Notes: generated from the sequence alone by a model not told the origin. A stretch of DNA of 64,000 bases from Ophiura sarsii (GCA_035610835.1 CM069454.1:2171117-2235116); one strand, 5' to 3'. Positions 35,563-47,053 are shown, counted from the stretch's first letter. A program made the numbers and translations.

Positions 35563-35706
35563 AAGGTTAGGGTTAACCCCCTGAGTGTGTAAACATATAT
35601 TTATAATCAATATAGTTTCCAAGGTGTTTTTAGTCCACCAAGGGTTTGTCTTCCTCGGTACTGCCTACCCCGCGTGGAAAGTCATATGGGTATTTCCATC
35701 GCTGCA

Positions 35707-37114
35707 TTTAGCAATATATAGAAAGTGACATTTTGACGAATTTTGAGCAATATATATACAAAATCAATAAGGCCATACATATTTCACTTATATAAAATCT
35801 TACAGAAGTGTTCTAATTTTAAGCTCTAAATGTTTTGATTTTCTTACAGCTATAAAGGAAATGATCAATGTAAGGCACACTGTGTCTCAGCACCTTTTGG
35901 CTAAAAGGCTATGTGCTGTGGGGTGGTTTTTTTTCAAAAATAAGCTATGTCCTATGCGATTTTGTTTTGATTTTGCTTTTTTACGTAAGATTAGTAGCTA
36001 TGTGATTTTTTTTTCAAATATTACACTTGCGCTGTAGTCATTTAAATGCAAATAAAAAAATAGTCAATAGTTTTTGTGATTCCAAATTTCACATTTATAA
36101 TAAAATGTAAACTAGTTGTTTTTAAATAATTATTATATCGCTGCTGCGTGGTGCTACGCGCTAAATATCATTTTAAAAGAAAGCAGTTGGCCTAATCTAT
36201 TTCGTTACAAGTTTCACAAATATTACTTTCCTCTACATTCTGGTAGTGACAATTGATAACATAAATAAACCATCATTGGTTGATACCTGAGACATTAAGC
36301 TCAGTTGATACAAACCTGCATGAACACAATGGACGCTCCAAACCAGCATTCCAAAGAACAGGTACATTACATCTGGCGTCTTCATTTTTCCATTCAAATA
36401 TTCCAATCTTCAATAAAATGATTTGTGAACTTCCTCGTGGAAAATACTGGCCAAGAGTCCCGTTAGGAATCTCGTCGACCGCCTGTCACAGCTTTAGTTT
36501 AATGTGTGGTCATAGTCATGAACATCAATCGAATCATTACATGCGAATTGGAAAGTATCGTATGTTCGTGACAATAACATTGGGCCTGGCGCGTAATATC
36601 GACCTAGATAACTAATTGACCTAGATAACTAACAAACGGTACTATCTAACCCAACCAGTCTCAATGTGTGCCATCACACACACCACAAACACTGAATTAA
36701 CAGAAGAAAAAATCCACCTTTTGAATTTAAATAATAATTGATTACCTTACTAATTAGATACTTAATTAAGTAAATAACGCAATAAAGAGTAATTATTAGA
36801 ATAACTACAGTAACTTGTTGAGTACTCAACAAATTACTTTAGTTATTGATTAAAATAAATTACTTTACGGCGGGCAACTTCAAAGAAGTAACCTTATCAA
36901 TATTCAAATTAACCTACCTGGCCCTGTGTTGCACAGGGAATCCTATCATTTCGGCGAACATGTTTTCCCTTCTTCCCCTCATCACGCTCACATTACTGTA
37001 TTACTACGCGCACACGAAGACGTAGCTATACTCCTCCATTGAAAAAAATGTACGAACAGTATGTAATAGAATTGGGCGTATAAAACGGGACATTGTTGAA
37101 CGACTCAGGCTTAT
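35707..37114. other. AT-rich intergenic DNA
   Basis: No supported gene. A 111-codon plus frame (36280-36615) has no recognisable domain, and its only Cys/His residues do not form a known motif. Confidence 0.4.
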
Positions 37115-37283
37115 TCGATAAACCTGGTTTTTTTTCAAATTGATAAACCCGGTTTATCGAATCGAAAAGCAAGGTTTTTGATAAACCAGGTTTATCGGCT
37201 GATAAACCTGGTTTTTCGATCGATAAACCGGGTTTTTCACCACAATAAACCTGGTCTTTCGAATCGATAAACCAGGTTCATCG
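37115..37283. repeat. Seven palindromic GATAAACCNGGTTTATC-type units
   Basis: About seven imperfect copies of a 17 bp self-complementary unit (GATAAACCCGGTTTATC, GATAAACCAGGTTTATC, GATAAACCTGGTTTTTC and others) occur at roughly 20-35 bp spacing, directly before the TGTCA microsatellite. Each unit is a potential dimer binding site or hairpin. Confidence 0.8.
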
Positions 37284-37487
37284 CTTGTCTTGTCTTGTCT
37301 TGTCATGTCTTGTATTGTCATGTCATGTCATGTCATGTCATGTCATGTCATGTCATGTCATGTCATGTCATGTTATGTCATGTCATGTCATGTCATGTCA
37401 TGTCATGTCATGTCGTGTCATGTCGTGTCATGTCGTGTCATGTTATGTCATTTTATGGCGTGTCGTGTCGTGTCATGTCATGTTAAT
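37284..37487 (+). repeat. (TGTCA)n pentanucleotide microsatellite
   Basis: TGTCT units pass into a long run of TGTCA with scattered TGTTA, TGTCG and TTTTA variants. All reading frames through it are artefacts. Confidence 0.95.
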
Positions 37488-37594
37488 ACTCGACATACTA
37501 GGGGCAAGGCAATTGTATTCAACCGTCAACTTCTGGAAACTAAACTCTGTTGACAATAAAATGCACCATCATTTAAACCCTGTGTTTGTTCAAC

Positions 37595-38397
37595 TTAGGC
37601 CAAAACAAAATTGTTTGGTTGCCCTTTCACCTCAATTTTATTTTGGGTCGGTAGGTCGATTTTTTTATTTTTTAAATTTTTTATTTAAATTTCTTTTTAG
37701 ATGTCAAAGAATGCCAAAAATACACTTTCAAGTGAATTAGATATGTTTTTATTTCAATATAGTTTTATAAGTGTTTTTACAAATGTAAAATGGAAGATGA
37801 AAGGGATTTTACATGATTTTTGCATACATTACCAATCTTTTCTTACACAAACAATTCACACTCAGACAAATCAGATATCTATAAACTTGTTTCAAATAAA
37901 ATGAAATGCAATATTTAATTTGAAATATATCTGCTTCGTCAAAATGTTGAACCAAATAGGGGAATCAATTGCACTTTCTATGTTCGCATTCCATTTAAAT
38001 AAATATTTTAATATTTCTATGACGCAATAAAACAAAAGTATAAGTTTTAATGTTAATATTGTATTCAATATTTTCTTAGAAACGTTCATGCACAATAGAA
38101 TAGAAACACACCAAGGTGATCGAGCGAAACATGCGAGGTGAAATGTTATGTTTACGATTGTCGTGTACCTGTTCTTTTAGCATCAGCCTAGAAGCTCCTA
38201 GAGAGGCATAAAATATGTAAGGCCTAAGAATATGTGTCTGCAATACATTTTAAATGAACAGCAACCGTAATTCACCATCTCGTATTAAGCATTTATATTC
38301 ATGAAATCAAAAAAAGAAGAAGAAAAACGCGACCGAGATTTTTCAATATTTACGGTCGGTCGGGAAAGGGCAACCAAACATTTTTGTTTTGGCCTAA
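37595..38397. mobile_element. 803 bp foldback element, TTAGGCCAAAACAAAA ends
   Basis: The left end TTAGGCCAAAACAAAATTGT continues to TTTGGTTGCCCTTTC. The right end is its complement (GGGCAACCAAACATTTTTGT then TTTGGCCTAA). The arms are about 35-60 bp with GGTCGGT-type words just inside. The 60-67 codon frames within it look like nothing known. Confidence 0.7.
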
Positions 38398-38759
38398 TAT
38401 CAAACTACTACAAATTGGGCAGATTTAATTGTTCGGATGGGTTTAAACGAGGAAAAGCTTTGTCGTCATATCAGTCCCTGTAAATAATCATCACAACCAA
38501 TAAACAAATCACTGTCAAATCAGATGGTAGTAGCTAGTGGCACCAAATACTTATATTAATCCTAAGAAAAATAACGGTAGCTCAGAGTTGAATGCACATG
38601 CATTTCTACAATAGCATCAAAGTTTTGCTCCATCTTTTTTTTAAATAAAAAATGTGAAGTTATGCTAAAATGACCTAGCATGTCGGTAAAGCACCTGAGA
38701 TTCAATACCTTGGGGTCACATATCTCAGTCGCCTTGCCACATTGTGTCGTATACCACCA

Positions 38760-39057
38760 CATTCTTGACGGAGGGTACGTCAGTGGCAGCCTTTGGTCCG
38801 TCAACAAATTGACGGAGGGTGCGTCAATGTCCGTCACTTTACATGGGTGCGTCACAGTGTACATCTTTAAATAATGCTATACTATACTACCAACCAGGCA
38901 TTAATTTATTACCGCAAACATCACTTTTAAATAGGCCTACATGTATAACAAGGGATGAAGGATGCCCATCATGGTACACGAGAAGTTGACGCACCTCGGT
39001 AAAGTGACGCACCACTCCCGGGGTCGTATAGTGCGTCTTACAACTGATAGGTGTATA
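38760..39057. mobile_element. Deleted copy of the 12.3-13.9 kb element
   Basis: It retains TTCTTGACGGAGGGTACGTC, GGGTGCGTCACAGTGTACAT, the TGTATAACAAGGGATGAAGG phrase, and the right end GTCGTATAGTGCGTCTTACA followed by ACTGATAGGTGTA. The left terminal repeat and most of the interior are missing. Confidence 0.8.
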
Positions 39058-39360
39058 AGGGGGTACGTGGACACTACTCAGGTATAGCCTCCGTAAAACT
39101 GCCGTAACTTCTTCATTTTTAATCTATATAAAAGTCTTGTTTTATTATAATCCTAATAAAACTCTCTAGGAATGTTTTTTTTTTAATATCTGATATATTT
39201 CTTAAAATATCGACCAAAAAGTTCGACAATTTTTGGCAGTTCTCCAAAATGGTCAATTTCATGTTCATGGTTGAATTCATTGAACCCTTTTCTTCAAGAA
39301 AATGTATACTTTAATTTAGAGTAGATGAATAATAGTTGATGGTAATGAATGATAGATTCA

Positions 39361-40189
39361 TACACTCTTAGAAGGTCAGGATCATATATGAGACGAAAAG
39401 GATCAATTTTGATCCAGAAGCGGTATCACATATGAGCTTACCCTTTCCGGATCAAAGTGATCCGGCAAGCAGGATCAAAAAGTTTGATCCGAAATGGGAT
39501 CAAATATTTCTGTCAAATGATACTGAAACGGATCAAAATAATGATCCTGCTTGTCGGATCACTTTGATCCGGAAAGGGTAAGCTCATATGTGATACCGCT
39601 TCTGGATCAAAATTGATCCTTTTCGTCTCATATTTGATCCTGACCTTCTAAGAGACCCACTGCAGACTATATATCGAGTGCAGTAAGCTTACTACATAGT
39701 GTAGGCCTAGTACATCGCAGTGATCGTGACATTTTGTGAGGAGCATTTTGACCGAAAATCGTACTGATGGCACTGGTCAGGTACAAGAAATTTGTTCACA
39801 AGAATAGAGCATGTTCAAACATAAAAATAAAACTACTTTACCGACAAAATCATGTAACATTTTACAGATTAGACTGGATAACTTACCGCGGTATTTCACC
39901 CTTGTTTCAATGGTGACCGAATTCAAAAGATCGTCTGCTTGTCGTCTATCGGTTTGCGAAAGAGTGACGTCAGTCACCTATTGACCAATGAACTTTTTCA
40001 TCGAATTGATCCGGAAATCAGATCAAAGTTGATCAAGGTGAATTTGATCCGTTTGTTGATATCTATCTGGAAACGGATCAAAACGATCCGAAAACGGATC
40101 AAAACGATCCGAAAATGATCCTTAAAGGATCAAAACAAAGTGAGCCGGAAATCTACTCATGTATTTGATCCTGACCTTCTAAGAGTGTA
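39361..40189. mobile_element. 829 bp foldback built of GGATCAAA/TTTGATCC words
   Basis: The outer ends are inverted: TACACTCTTAGAAGGTCAGG at 39361 and its complement ending AAGAGTGTA at 40189. The left third (39365-39654) is itself a palindrome of about 290 bp, so the left end sequence occurs three times. GATC appears several times per 100 bp in the left palindrome and again at 40015-40180. No transposase is present. Confidence 0.8.
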
Positions 40190-41380
40190 TCTTGTCTACA
40201 AGAATAAATTTTCCTGCTCTTATGATTATCTTGCGAATTTATCTTATTGGCAATACCTGTATTCCCCAATTTATTCACATAGGCAAAATGACATAAAACA
40301 ACTCATGTTGGGGGTAGGGGTAGTAGTATCGCCATAATAATAAATGTTAAAGTATGTATAACTAACCATCATAGAGAAGAACTGCTCCACAAGTTGAGAT
40401 AGTTATTTATAGTTGTATTGGCAATGTTACAGGTAACATAGCTAAATAGAACATGGGGAAAAGTCAAAAATTGTCAAAAAATCTTATTTTTCTATCTTTT
40501 TCAATTGTCCCATAACATTTTGGACCGATATCAATGACATCAAAACAGAAAAAGCTAATATAATGTGTCAAGTAGGTATTTCTTTTAATTCATAAACATG
40601 ATTTGATGTCGTTTTTATATTTCCTTTCAGCGTTATGGTCAATATACTACTGAAACCCTTACGAGAGATTCTATTACTTCATTACTGCTATGTGAATATA
40701 TGGGGAATAATGATTATCGCCATAGCATAATTTCGCAAGAGAATCTTTAGAGCAGGAATCTTTATTCTTGAAGATAATATTAGTAGGGACTGCTCAGGAA
40801 TATAGCTACAAAACAAACCGAAGTCAATCGAATAAATATAGACACCGCAACACGTAGACGCAACTCCTTGAGCAAATGACGATTGGGCCGGGATAGCCTA
40901 CATGGCGAGCCTGGATGAATATAGTGAAATGTTACGATACAAAGTATAGTGATGATACTTTGGGTTTAATGGTTGATAAAATGGAGTGCTATAGTGAAAT
41001 AGATTTATTACGTAAACATGTAGGCCTACACTCTAGTTAATTGGAAGAAATCGGTGTTTCAACTTGATAGTTAAGCCAATAAAACTAGAGTAATATATGA
41101 TCAAATGAATATGAGATATTATTCACGTTTTACAGATAAAATCTTATAGCAACGGGCGATACCATGGTTTCATGTAGCGGATAAAATGCCTTCAATCGTC
41201 AATCGCCGACCATTTGGTCAGTTAGGACAAAGAACATTTGTGTAGGTTAAGCAAAAACGTTGTTTGAAAGATCAAGCAAGCATATATTTAATCAACATTT
41301 AAGTTGGTCTAATTGATAATAGACAGCTAGCGATCTGTTCGGACGCCTTTAGTGTGTGAGGGCTTAACTTACACTACATT
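40190..41380. other. Intergenic DNA, nothing recognised
   Basis: No exon, RNA gene or clear repeat supported. Confidence 0.4.
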
Positions 41381-41468
41381 ATGCTCTAGTATTCTATACC
41401 ATGCATGTTATATGGATCTGTACATGTACAGATCCATATAACATGCATGGTATAGAATACTAGAGCAT
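41381..41468. repeat. Perfect 88 bp palindrome, no spacer
   Basis: The 44 bp from ATGCTCTAGTATTCTATACC to TGGATCTGTACA are followed immediately, with no intervening base, by their exact reverse complement. The centre lies between 41424 and 41425. I checked every base of both arms and found no mismatch. Confidence 0.95.
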
Positions 41469-41897
41469 ATGTGCATGTGACTTGCGATTTGCTAGTCTCG
41501 AAAATGTTCATTGTGTGCCCAATCGGCTAGTATTAAGGCGGAACGATTCATCTAGTGCGTGGGAAAGTCACTGGAAAAACTAGGACTGTTTCAAACTAGT
41601 CAGACTTTGGCTGAATGACATTAGTAATCAATAGATCAACCATTCTCGATGGAAGCCGCTTTCAAAGAACCTATTATGATCAATTTGAAAAAATACCTGG
41701 ATATAATTTCATATATATTCTCATTGAATCAACATCATGGTCATCCAGGCGGAAGGTGTTACTGCTAGTCTTAATATAGGTCAGTGGTGTGTTGGGTGGT
41801 GAAAGGTGCTGTGTGGAGTTTTTTAAATTCAACTCCCCGGGTCGGCAGGTTAACAGGCGTGTGTATTGTGTCCGTTGGCAGTCAGTCGTGATTTTTA

Positions 41898-42357
41898 CAG
41901 CACTAAATAAGTGTCCCATTGGATTACCCGTAACATAGGGCTAAAAGAGTCTAGATTTTGGGGCCTTAGTAACCATTTTTTGAAAGTCTCGAATGCATCA
42001 TTCTAATAAATAAATATTGAAAGTTTAAAAAAATCGTCAAGAAGTGTTACGGCTTCCAATTATATTTACGATATGATCCTTTTAACAGCGCCACCCCTAT
42101 TTTCAGCCCGGACGCGCCTTCTGACCGCCTTCGAGCACGTGTCTTCATCCACGTGATACATCATTTTCGGTAAAATAGAAAAATCAACATTTTTACAATA
42201 TCCGGATCAAAGTACAAGAGATTATCTTTTATATTAGTTATAAAATGCTACCCTCGCGCCCACTGATTCCCAAAGGACCACATTAATCACAAACTCGTTT
42301 TTTGTTTTTGCCGGAACTTACTACCATTACACAAAACGAGGAGTGATTTAGTGCTGT
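41898..42357. mobile_element. 460 bp MITE-like element, CAGCACTAAAT ends
   Basis: It starts CAGCACTAAATAAG and ends ATTTAGTGCTG, a short inverted repeat. The left 150 bp matches 23727-23876. The interior is more GC-rich than its surroundings (42100-42160) but has no open frame of note. Confidence 0.6.
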
Positions 42358-43017
42358 GTGCTCTTAAATAGGTAACAACACAGTCTCTCTGCCAACCAGA
42401 TCAGCCTGTGAGTTTGAGCCATACATTCATGTAATAATGAGCTAGATGATATAATAGCCGTTACTCAAATCAGTTTTGTAATTAAGGTCTTCTGAATATT
42501 TGTTGTGAAAATACAGTATAATTCTTAAAATATCTATTAGTATATAGTGAATAACTAGGTCAATTAATGATACACTTTACTTGAATAGTTTAATCGCATT
42601 AAGTTTATACGAATTTAATATATACAATTGTGTTTGTTTGTAATTAAATGAATCTTGTGTTGCCTTTTACATAAACGTATACTTTGGAATCACACTGTTT
42701 GAAATGTTTCTCTATCAGTGTTTTTTTTTAATAACATTAAATGAAAGTGTAAGCCACATGAAATTAGACTTTGCCCACAATAACTACAGCAAATCGGAAA
42801 AAGGAACATTTCCACAATAACCCAACAATGACATAAATATACTGGACAGTGAACAAATACTACTGGTTAGCTGGTTACAAAGTTCAACTTTTTAAATAGC
42901 ATGTTAAAAAACACATTGAAAGCATTGGAACGTCTAATTAATCCATCACGGTAGAAAACAACAAATAGTTTCATGAAACACAGTTGAATTAACTATATTA
43001 CCATGTGTAAACTGCCT

Positions 43018-43297
43018 TATAAGGCTAAAAAAAGGTCTGTCTCAGAAGCCCGCCCGCATTGATATGTGAAATGAGCCACGGCGCGAAGGTCTATGCGCTG
43101 AGGGCTAAAAAACGTCTTCTTTTTTTTAGATTTTTTTAGATTTTTTTTTTAAAGGTTTAAAAAGTTGTCTGTAAGCTTGGATTAGCAACAAAAATGGCAA
43201 ACCTCAAGGCCTATTTTCAAAACAAAAAAAATCGCACAGCACTTAGGTTATTTGCTAAATGTTTCTGAGACAGATTTTCATCTTTGTGTAGCCTTAT
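43018..43297. repeat. 280 bp foldback
   Basis: ATAAGGCTAAAAAAAGGTCT with TGTCTCAGAA on the left pairs with TTTCTGAGACAG and TGTGTAGCCTTAT on the right. A MITE-like repeat with T-rich interior. Confidence 0.6.
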
Positions 43298-43389
43298 GTA
43301 ACAACGTTTTTTTAATTAAGCAAACAAAAAATGAATAAATAAAAATGTATATTGTCATATTTTTCTGTTGGTGAGGAAGGCCATTATAT

Positions 43390-43435
43390 GTATGCAGCGA
43401 TGGAAAAAACCCACATGACTTTCCACCCGTGGTTG
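43390..43435 (+). repeat. Solo end of the TTAGGG-carrying foldback family
   Basis: Contains TGCAGCGATGGAAAAAACCC followed by ACATGACTTTCCACCCGTGG and TTGAC, the end sequence of the 34.8 kb and 44.0 kb elements. The rest of an element is not seen here. Confidence 0.6.
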
Positions 43436-43965
43436 ACTAGGAAATACACACTTAGTAGACTTAGAATATTTGTAACCATAGACGGTTACCGTCTCCGTTC
43501 TAACCCAACTTTTTCAAAAGAAATAAATCAGTCTGGGCAATGCAGTAGAGCTACATACATCATTTCTTTGAACCGGTAACTTGTTATGGAAATTATGGAC
43601 GATGCAGCAGTGCTACATACATCATTCCCTCTCGGTAGTGAATCTGTAACTTTATTTAACATGTAAGTTACCTATATAAATATCTAACATCTCTTATCAT
43701 TAGTGTTTTTAATGTGGTTGGGCCAACGTTTGCTTGCCGACCATCGCCTATCTATTAATTGCCAACGTCATTTTGACGTTGATTTGCCAACCAATTACTG
43801 ACATAAAATCTTGTTAAAACTCAACGTTGGCCCGACGTTGGCTTTCTGGTCTCTTTACACGTCGATTCCACATGATCTTAGCATGGAAGCTCTTCAACAT
43901 TTACTGAGTGTTTTAGGATATAACTTATAATAAATATAGTTTCCATATAGATATTATATATGCAG

Positions 43966-44427
43966 CGATGGAAATATCCACATGATTTTCCACCCGGGGT
44001 AGACAGTCCCGGGGTAGGCAGTTTCGGGTTGGACCCAGCTTGGGTGGACCACAAAAAACAGTGGAAACTATATTGATTATAAATTATATTCTAAAGCACT
44101 CAGGGGTTGGTGGTCGGGAGGTAACAACAAGGATGGATCATTCTTAAATAACCCCGGGCCTGTTTCTAACGTTAACCATCCACCCCAGGTCTGTTTCCCC
44201 GGGACTATTTCTAACATTAACCCTCCACCTCAGGATTAACCCTAACCCTAAACCTAACCCTAACCTTAACCCTAACCCAAACCCTAACCCTAACCATCCG
44301 TGGTTGGTCCACCCAGGGTTAGTGCACTAAGGATTGGTCAACCCCGGGACTGTCTACCCCGGGACTGCCTACCCCGGGACTGTCTACCCCGGGTGGAAAG
44401 TCATGTGGGTATTTCCATTGCTGTATA
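43966..44427. mobile_element. Second foldback element carrying a CCCTAA array
   Basis: The left end is TATATGCAGCGATGGAAATA, then CACATGATTTTCCACCCGGG with GTAGACAGTCCCGGGG. The right end is GTGGAAAGTCATGTGGGTAT followed by TTCCATTGCTG. The interior has CCCCGGGACTGTCTA sub-repeats (three near 44342-44393) and about ten CCCTAA-type units at 44237-44294. It is the same architecture as 34801-35706, with the array in the other orientation. Confidence 0.75.
44237..44294 (-). repeat. Short interstitial CCCTAA (TTAGGG) array, about 10 units
   Basis: CCCTAA units with CCTTAA, AACCTAA and CCCAAA variants, inside the 43966-44427 foldback. Confidence 0.9.
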
Positions 44428-44439
44428 TATAGAAATATG

Positions 44440-44515
44440 AAGGGATAGAAATACCCACATGACTTTCCACCTAGGGTAGACCAACCCGGGTAGATCAACC
44501 ACGGGTGGACGACAA
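44440..44515 (+). repeat. Partial end of the same foldback family
   Basis: GATAGAAATACCCACATGAC then TTTCCACCTAGGGTAGACCA and repeated GGGTAGA/CAACCACGGG words directly follow the complete element. Confidence 0.6.
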
Positions 44516-44695
44516 TATACAACTTTCCGTATATGATCCGCAACCACTCAGAAACAATGCGGGACCCGCCAATGCTTAATTCCGGCATACATGGACAGGC
44601 TTATCCGAGTGTTAATTCAAATGCCATTGACCGTGAGCTACTTGAATGGTATATTCATCTTGCCTGGGAATGCATTTATTATTTAGGGAACAGTT

Positions 44696-45161
44696 CCATT
44701 TATACGCGATACATTTATCGCGACTGTATCGGGGCCTGATATGTTTTGGACCCGATTTTTTTCAAGTTGATACGCGATAAAATAGTCATCAGGCCCCGAT
44801 AAAATAGACATCGAGGCCCGATACGAGGCCTCTGCCATACCCTGGGGTATGTTTAGCAAATAGAGCGGGACATTGTTTAGCAAATACACGAGGATAATAC
44901 AATTTACGTTAAACATCCATAATCAATAACATTATCTTTAAAAACATGAAATGCTGCATTTGTACCTTACAACTAGAATAAATATCCCGAAGCTCTATTT
45001 ACATACCGACCACTTATATTTCGTTATATTTAAACAAGCGGTAATACGCTACTCGATAAATAATCCTTTGCTACTCGCAACTGTACGCGCTAAAAATCTC
45101 ATCGGGGCCTGATAAAAAACTCATCGGGGCCCGGAACATTCTCGCAAATGGAACTGCTCCC
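44696..45161. mobile_element. 466 bp MITE-like element, GGGAACAGTTCCATTT ends
   Basis: The inverted ends GGGAACAGTTCCATTTA and AAATGGAACTGCTCCC enclose repeated ATCGGGGCCTGAT and TATCGCG words in both orientations. No open frame of interest. Confidence 0.65.
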
Positions 45162-46131
45162 TTATCCCAGCAAGGTAACCTACAACATTTTCGATATCAA
45201 TTAATTAATTAATTAATTATTTGATTGTCTTTGAATTTCATAAAATATCATATCCACACATATCTTTATTAACATATCATAACAAAATAGACTCGACTAG
45301 AGAATTAGTTTCATAGCTAATATCAAACATCCACACAAAGTATGTCACTCAGGCCTATACCGAACGGAATAAAGACATGTACCAATACAATTATTAAGTA
45401 TTGATACACCAATGAGTCATATTAAATCAAATGCCGATCTCCGCTCCCTGTCCTACCAACTATATCTAACTGTGGTCCTTACACTAGCCACTCAGCATAT
45501 CATCACAATATGCGCTATGATATCAACCCATATTACATATCCACATTTTATAACTCTGATAATGTGCACTATCCAGAGCGTCGGCTTTGCATGTTGTTTG
45601 GGCGGACCCCACTAGTTGCTAGCGAGTCATCTGTACGCAACAGTACTAGTGATTACTTTATCAGAGGAACATACTATGAACGTACCCTTTTCTACTGAGT
45701 ACTCTTATCCGGGGTCTAAATACATTTTCAATTACACAAGGCATGCTATTTTCAAGTGTGTTTCTTTGCAAAATATCAATGTCCCTTGTTTGAGAAGAGG
45801 CATAACCACTCCCCCACCCAATCCTTGATTAATATCAGTTGATAATATGTACATTAACATTGAAGACTTGTATTATTATGAATACAATGTATAGTGAAGT
45901 TCATCCTGTGCAAACTCTTTCATCTTCGTGTTCTCATTTTTCTATCACCTCCTATTCCACGTCAACCTGTCTTTACTCCTTAGCCGGGTCAATAACTGAT
46001 TTCTCATCCACAAGTATTTCAGCAAGTTCCTGTAACATATGAGTTCACCTTCTGTTCAGTTGATCTGCCTGTTGATCTTCATCATATCATGAGTTAAACA
46101 GATAGCCTATTCTGACAGGGGACGATAAATA
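45162..46131. other. Intergenic DNA, nothing recognised
   Basis: Short frames (62-70 codons) overlap on the plus strand at 45.4-46.0 kb without domain features. An AATT-repeat lies near 45200-45220. Confidence 0.4.
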
Positions 46132-46378
46132 GCGCCTAATTAGTGTGATAAAGAATCTTTCCGAACGCAAAATAATTGTTGTAATACATATCCTGGTTTA
46201 TTTCAAAGATTATTGGATGCGATTCGACGAGCATTGTTGTCAGAAACGGCAAGTTGATTGCACTAAACACATGATCAACTGCTAGACTAAACCAGATCAA
46301 CTTTTGAAATAAACCAGGATATGTATTACAATAATTATTTTGCGTTCGGAAAGATTCTTTATCACACTAATTAGGCGC
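46132..46378. mobile_element. 247 bp foldback MITE with about 80 bp arms
   Basis: GCGCCTAATTAGTGTGATAA at 46132 and its complement ending ATTAGGCGC at 46378 begin arms of roughly 80 bp that match with very few differences. Confidence 0.85.
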
Positions 46379-46573
46379 TTAGACACACACAGGATCCTTG
46401 ATTCCTTGATGATTTGTTAATCTGAAGTTTTGCCAAGAACTCTACTATCAAGTTAGAATGGCGTTGACATAAGCCTTATTCTAATATGATGCAGAGATGC
46501 ATTACGGATGCAAAGAAGATCAAACGAACAAACATTAATTTGGTATTAGGCAGATAAGGCAATCCCTAGTAAA

Positions 46574-46722
46574 GGGCTGAGCAGACTCCACAACGCTCGA
46601 ACTATTTGCGCTCTCACACATACGTAGTAGCTCCACCACAACACAATGACGCAGCCTGATTGGTCAACGATGGTCACCGCTTGCACTCTGCGTCGGAGCG
46701 TTGTGGAGTCTGCTGAGCCCTT
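46574..46722. repeat. 150 bp foldback
   Basis: AGGGCTGAGCAGACTCCACA with ACGCTC pairs with GAGCGTTGTGGAGTCTGCTG and AGCCCT. The ends are nearly perfect over 26 bp. Confidence 0.8.
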
Positions 46723-47053
46723 AAGTGTTATTCAATCTGATGGACTTTGGTGGGCCATAGCAAATGGGGAACTATAAATCAACTGGACAGAATGTGAACT
46801 CATGTCGCAGGAAATTGCTAAAATACTAGTGGATATATTATTGGAGCTTAATAACTTGTTTTCCATTTTTTCATGAACTTTTGAAAATGATGGTGTGAGC
46901 CAAATGGTGACTGTATGGAATGGGTTTGTTTCAATATCAAAACAGTATTCAAAAGTAGGTGTTCCGATCGCTGGCCTAACTTGATGTTTTCAATTCTACA
47001 TGAAGAGTCATCCTTAAAATAGTCGTATTCCAACGTCCAATGGTTCTTATCAC

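Larger units (their letters stand above)
34801..35706. mobile_element. Foldback element carrying a TTAGGG array and a nested LINE fragment
   Basis: The left end TATATGCAGCAATTGAAATA continues into CCCACATGACTTTCCACCCG and GGGTAGACAGTCCC. The right end is the complement (GTGGAAAGTCATATGGGTAT then TTCCATCGCTGCA). Between them lie a (TTAGGG)n array (34885-35089), a retrotransposon 3' fragment (35091-35562) and a conserved interior segment with CCTGAGTG and TTTATAATCAATATAGTTTCC, which recurs at 44045-44105. A sister element lies at 43966-44427. Confidence 0.7.

Noticed and set aside
37115..37283. CRISPR-like repeats
   Set aside because: The units are palindromic and irregularly spaced without spacers of constant length.
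37285..37740. A 151-codon and two shorter MSCHVMSC-type frames
   Set aside because: They arise in three registers of the same TGTCA repeat. A five-base unit stays open in several frames by chance.
41381..41468. A microRNA precursor
   Set aside because: A zero-loop, mismatch-free 44 bp stem does not resemble animal pre-miRNAs, which have loops and bulges.
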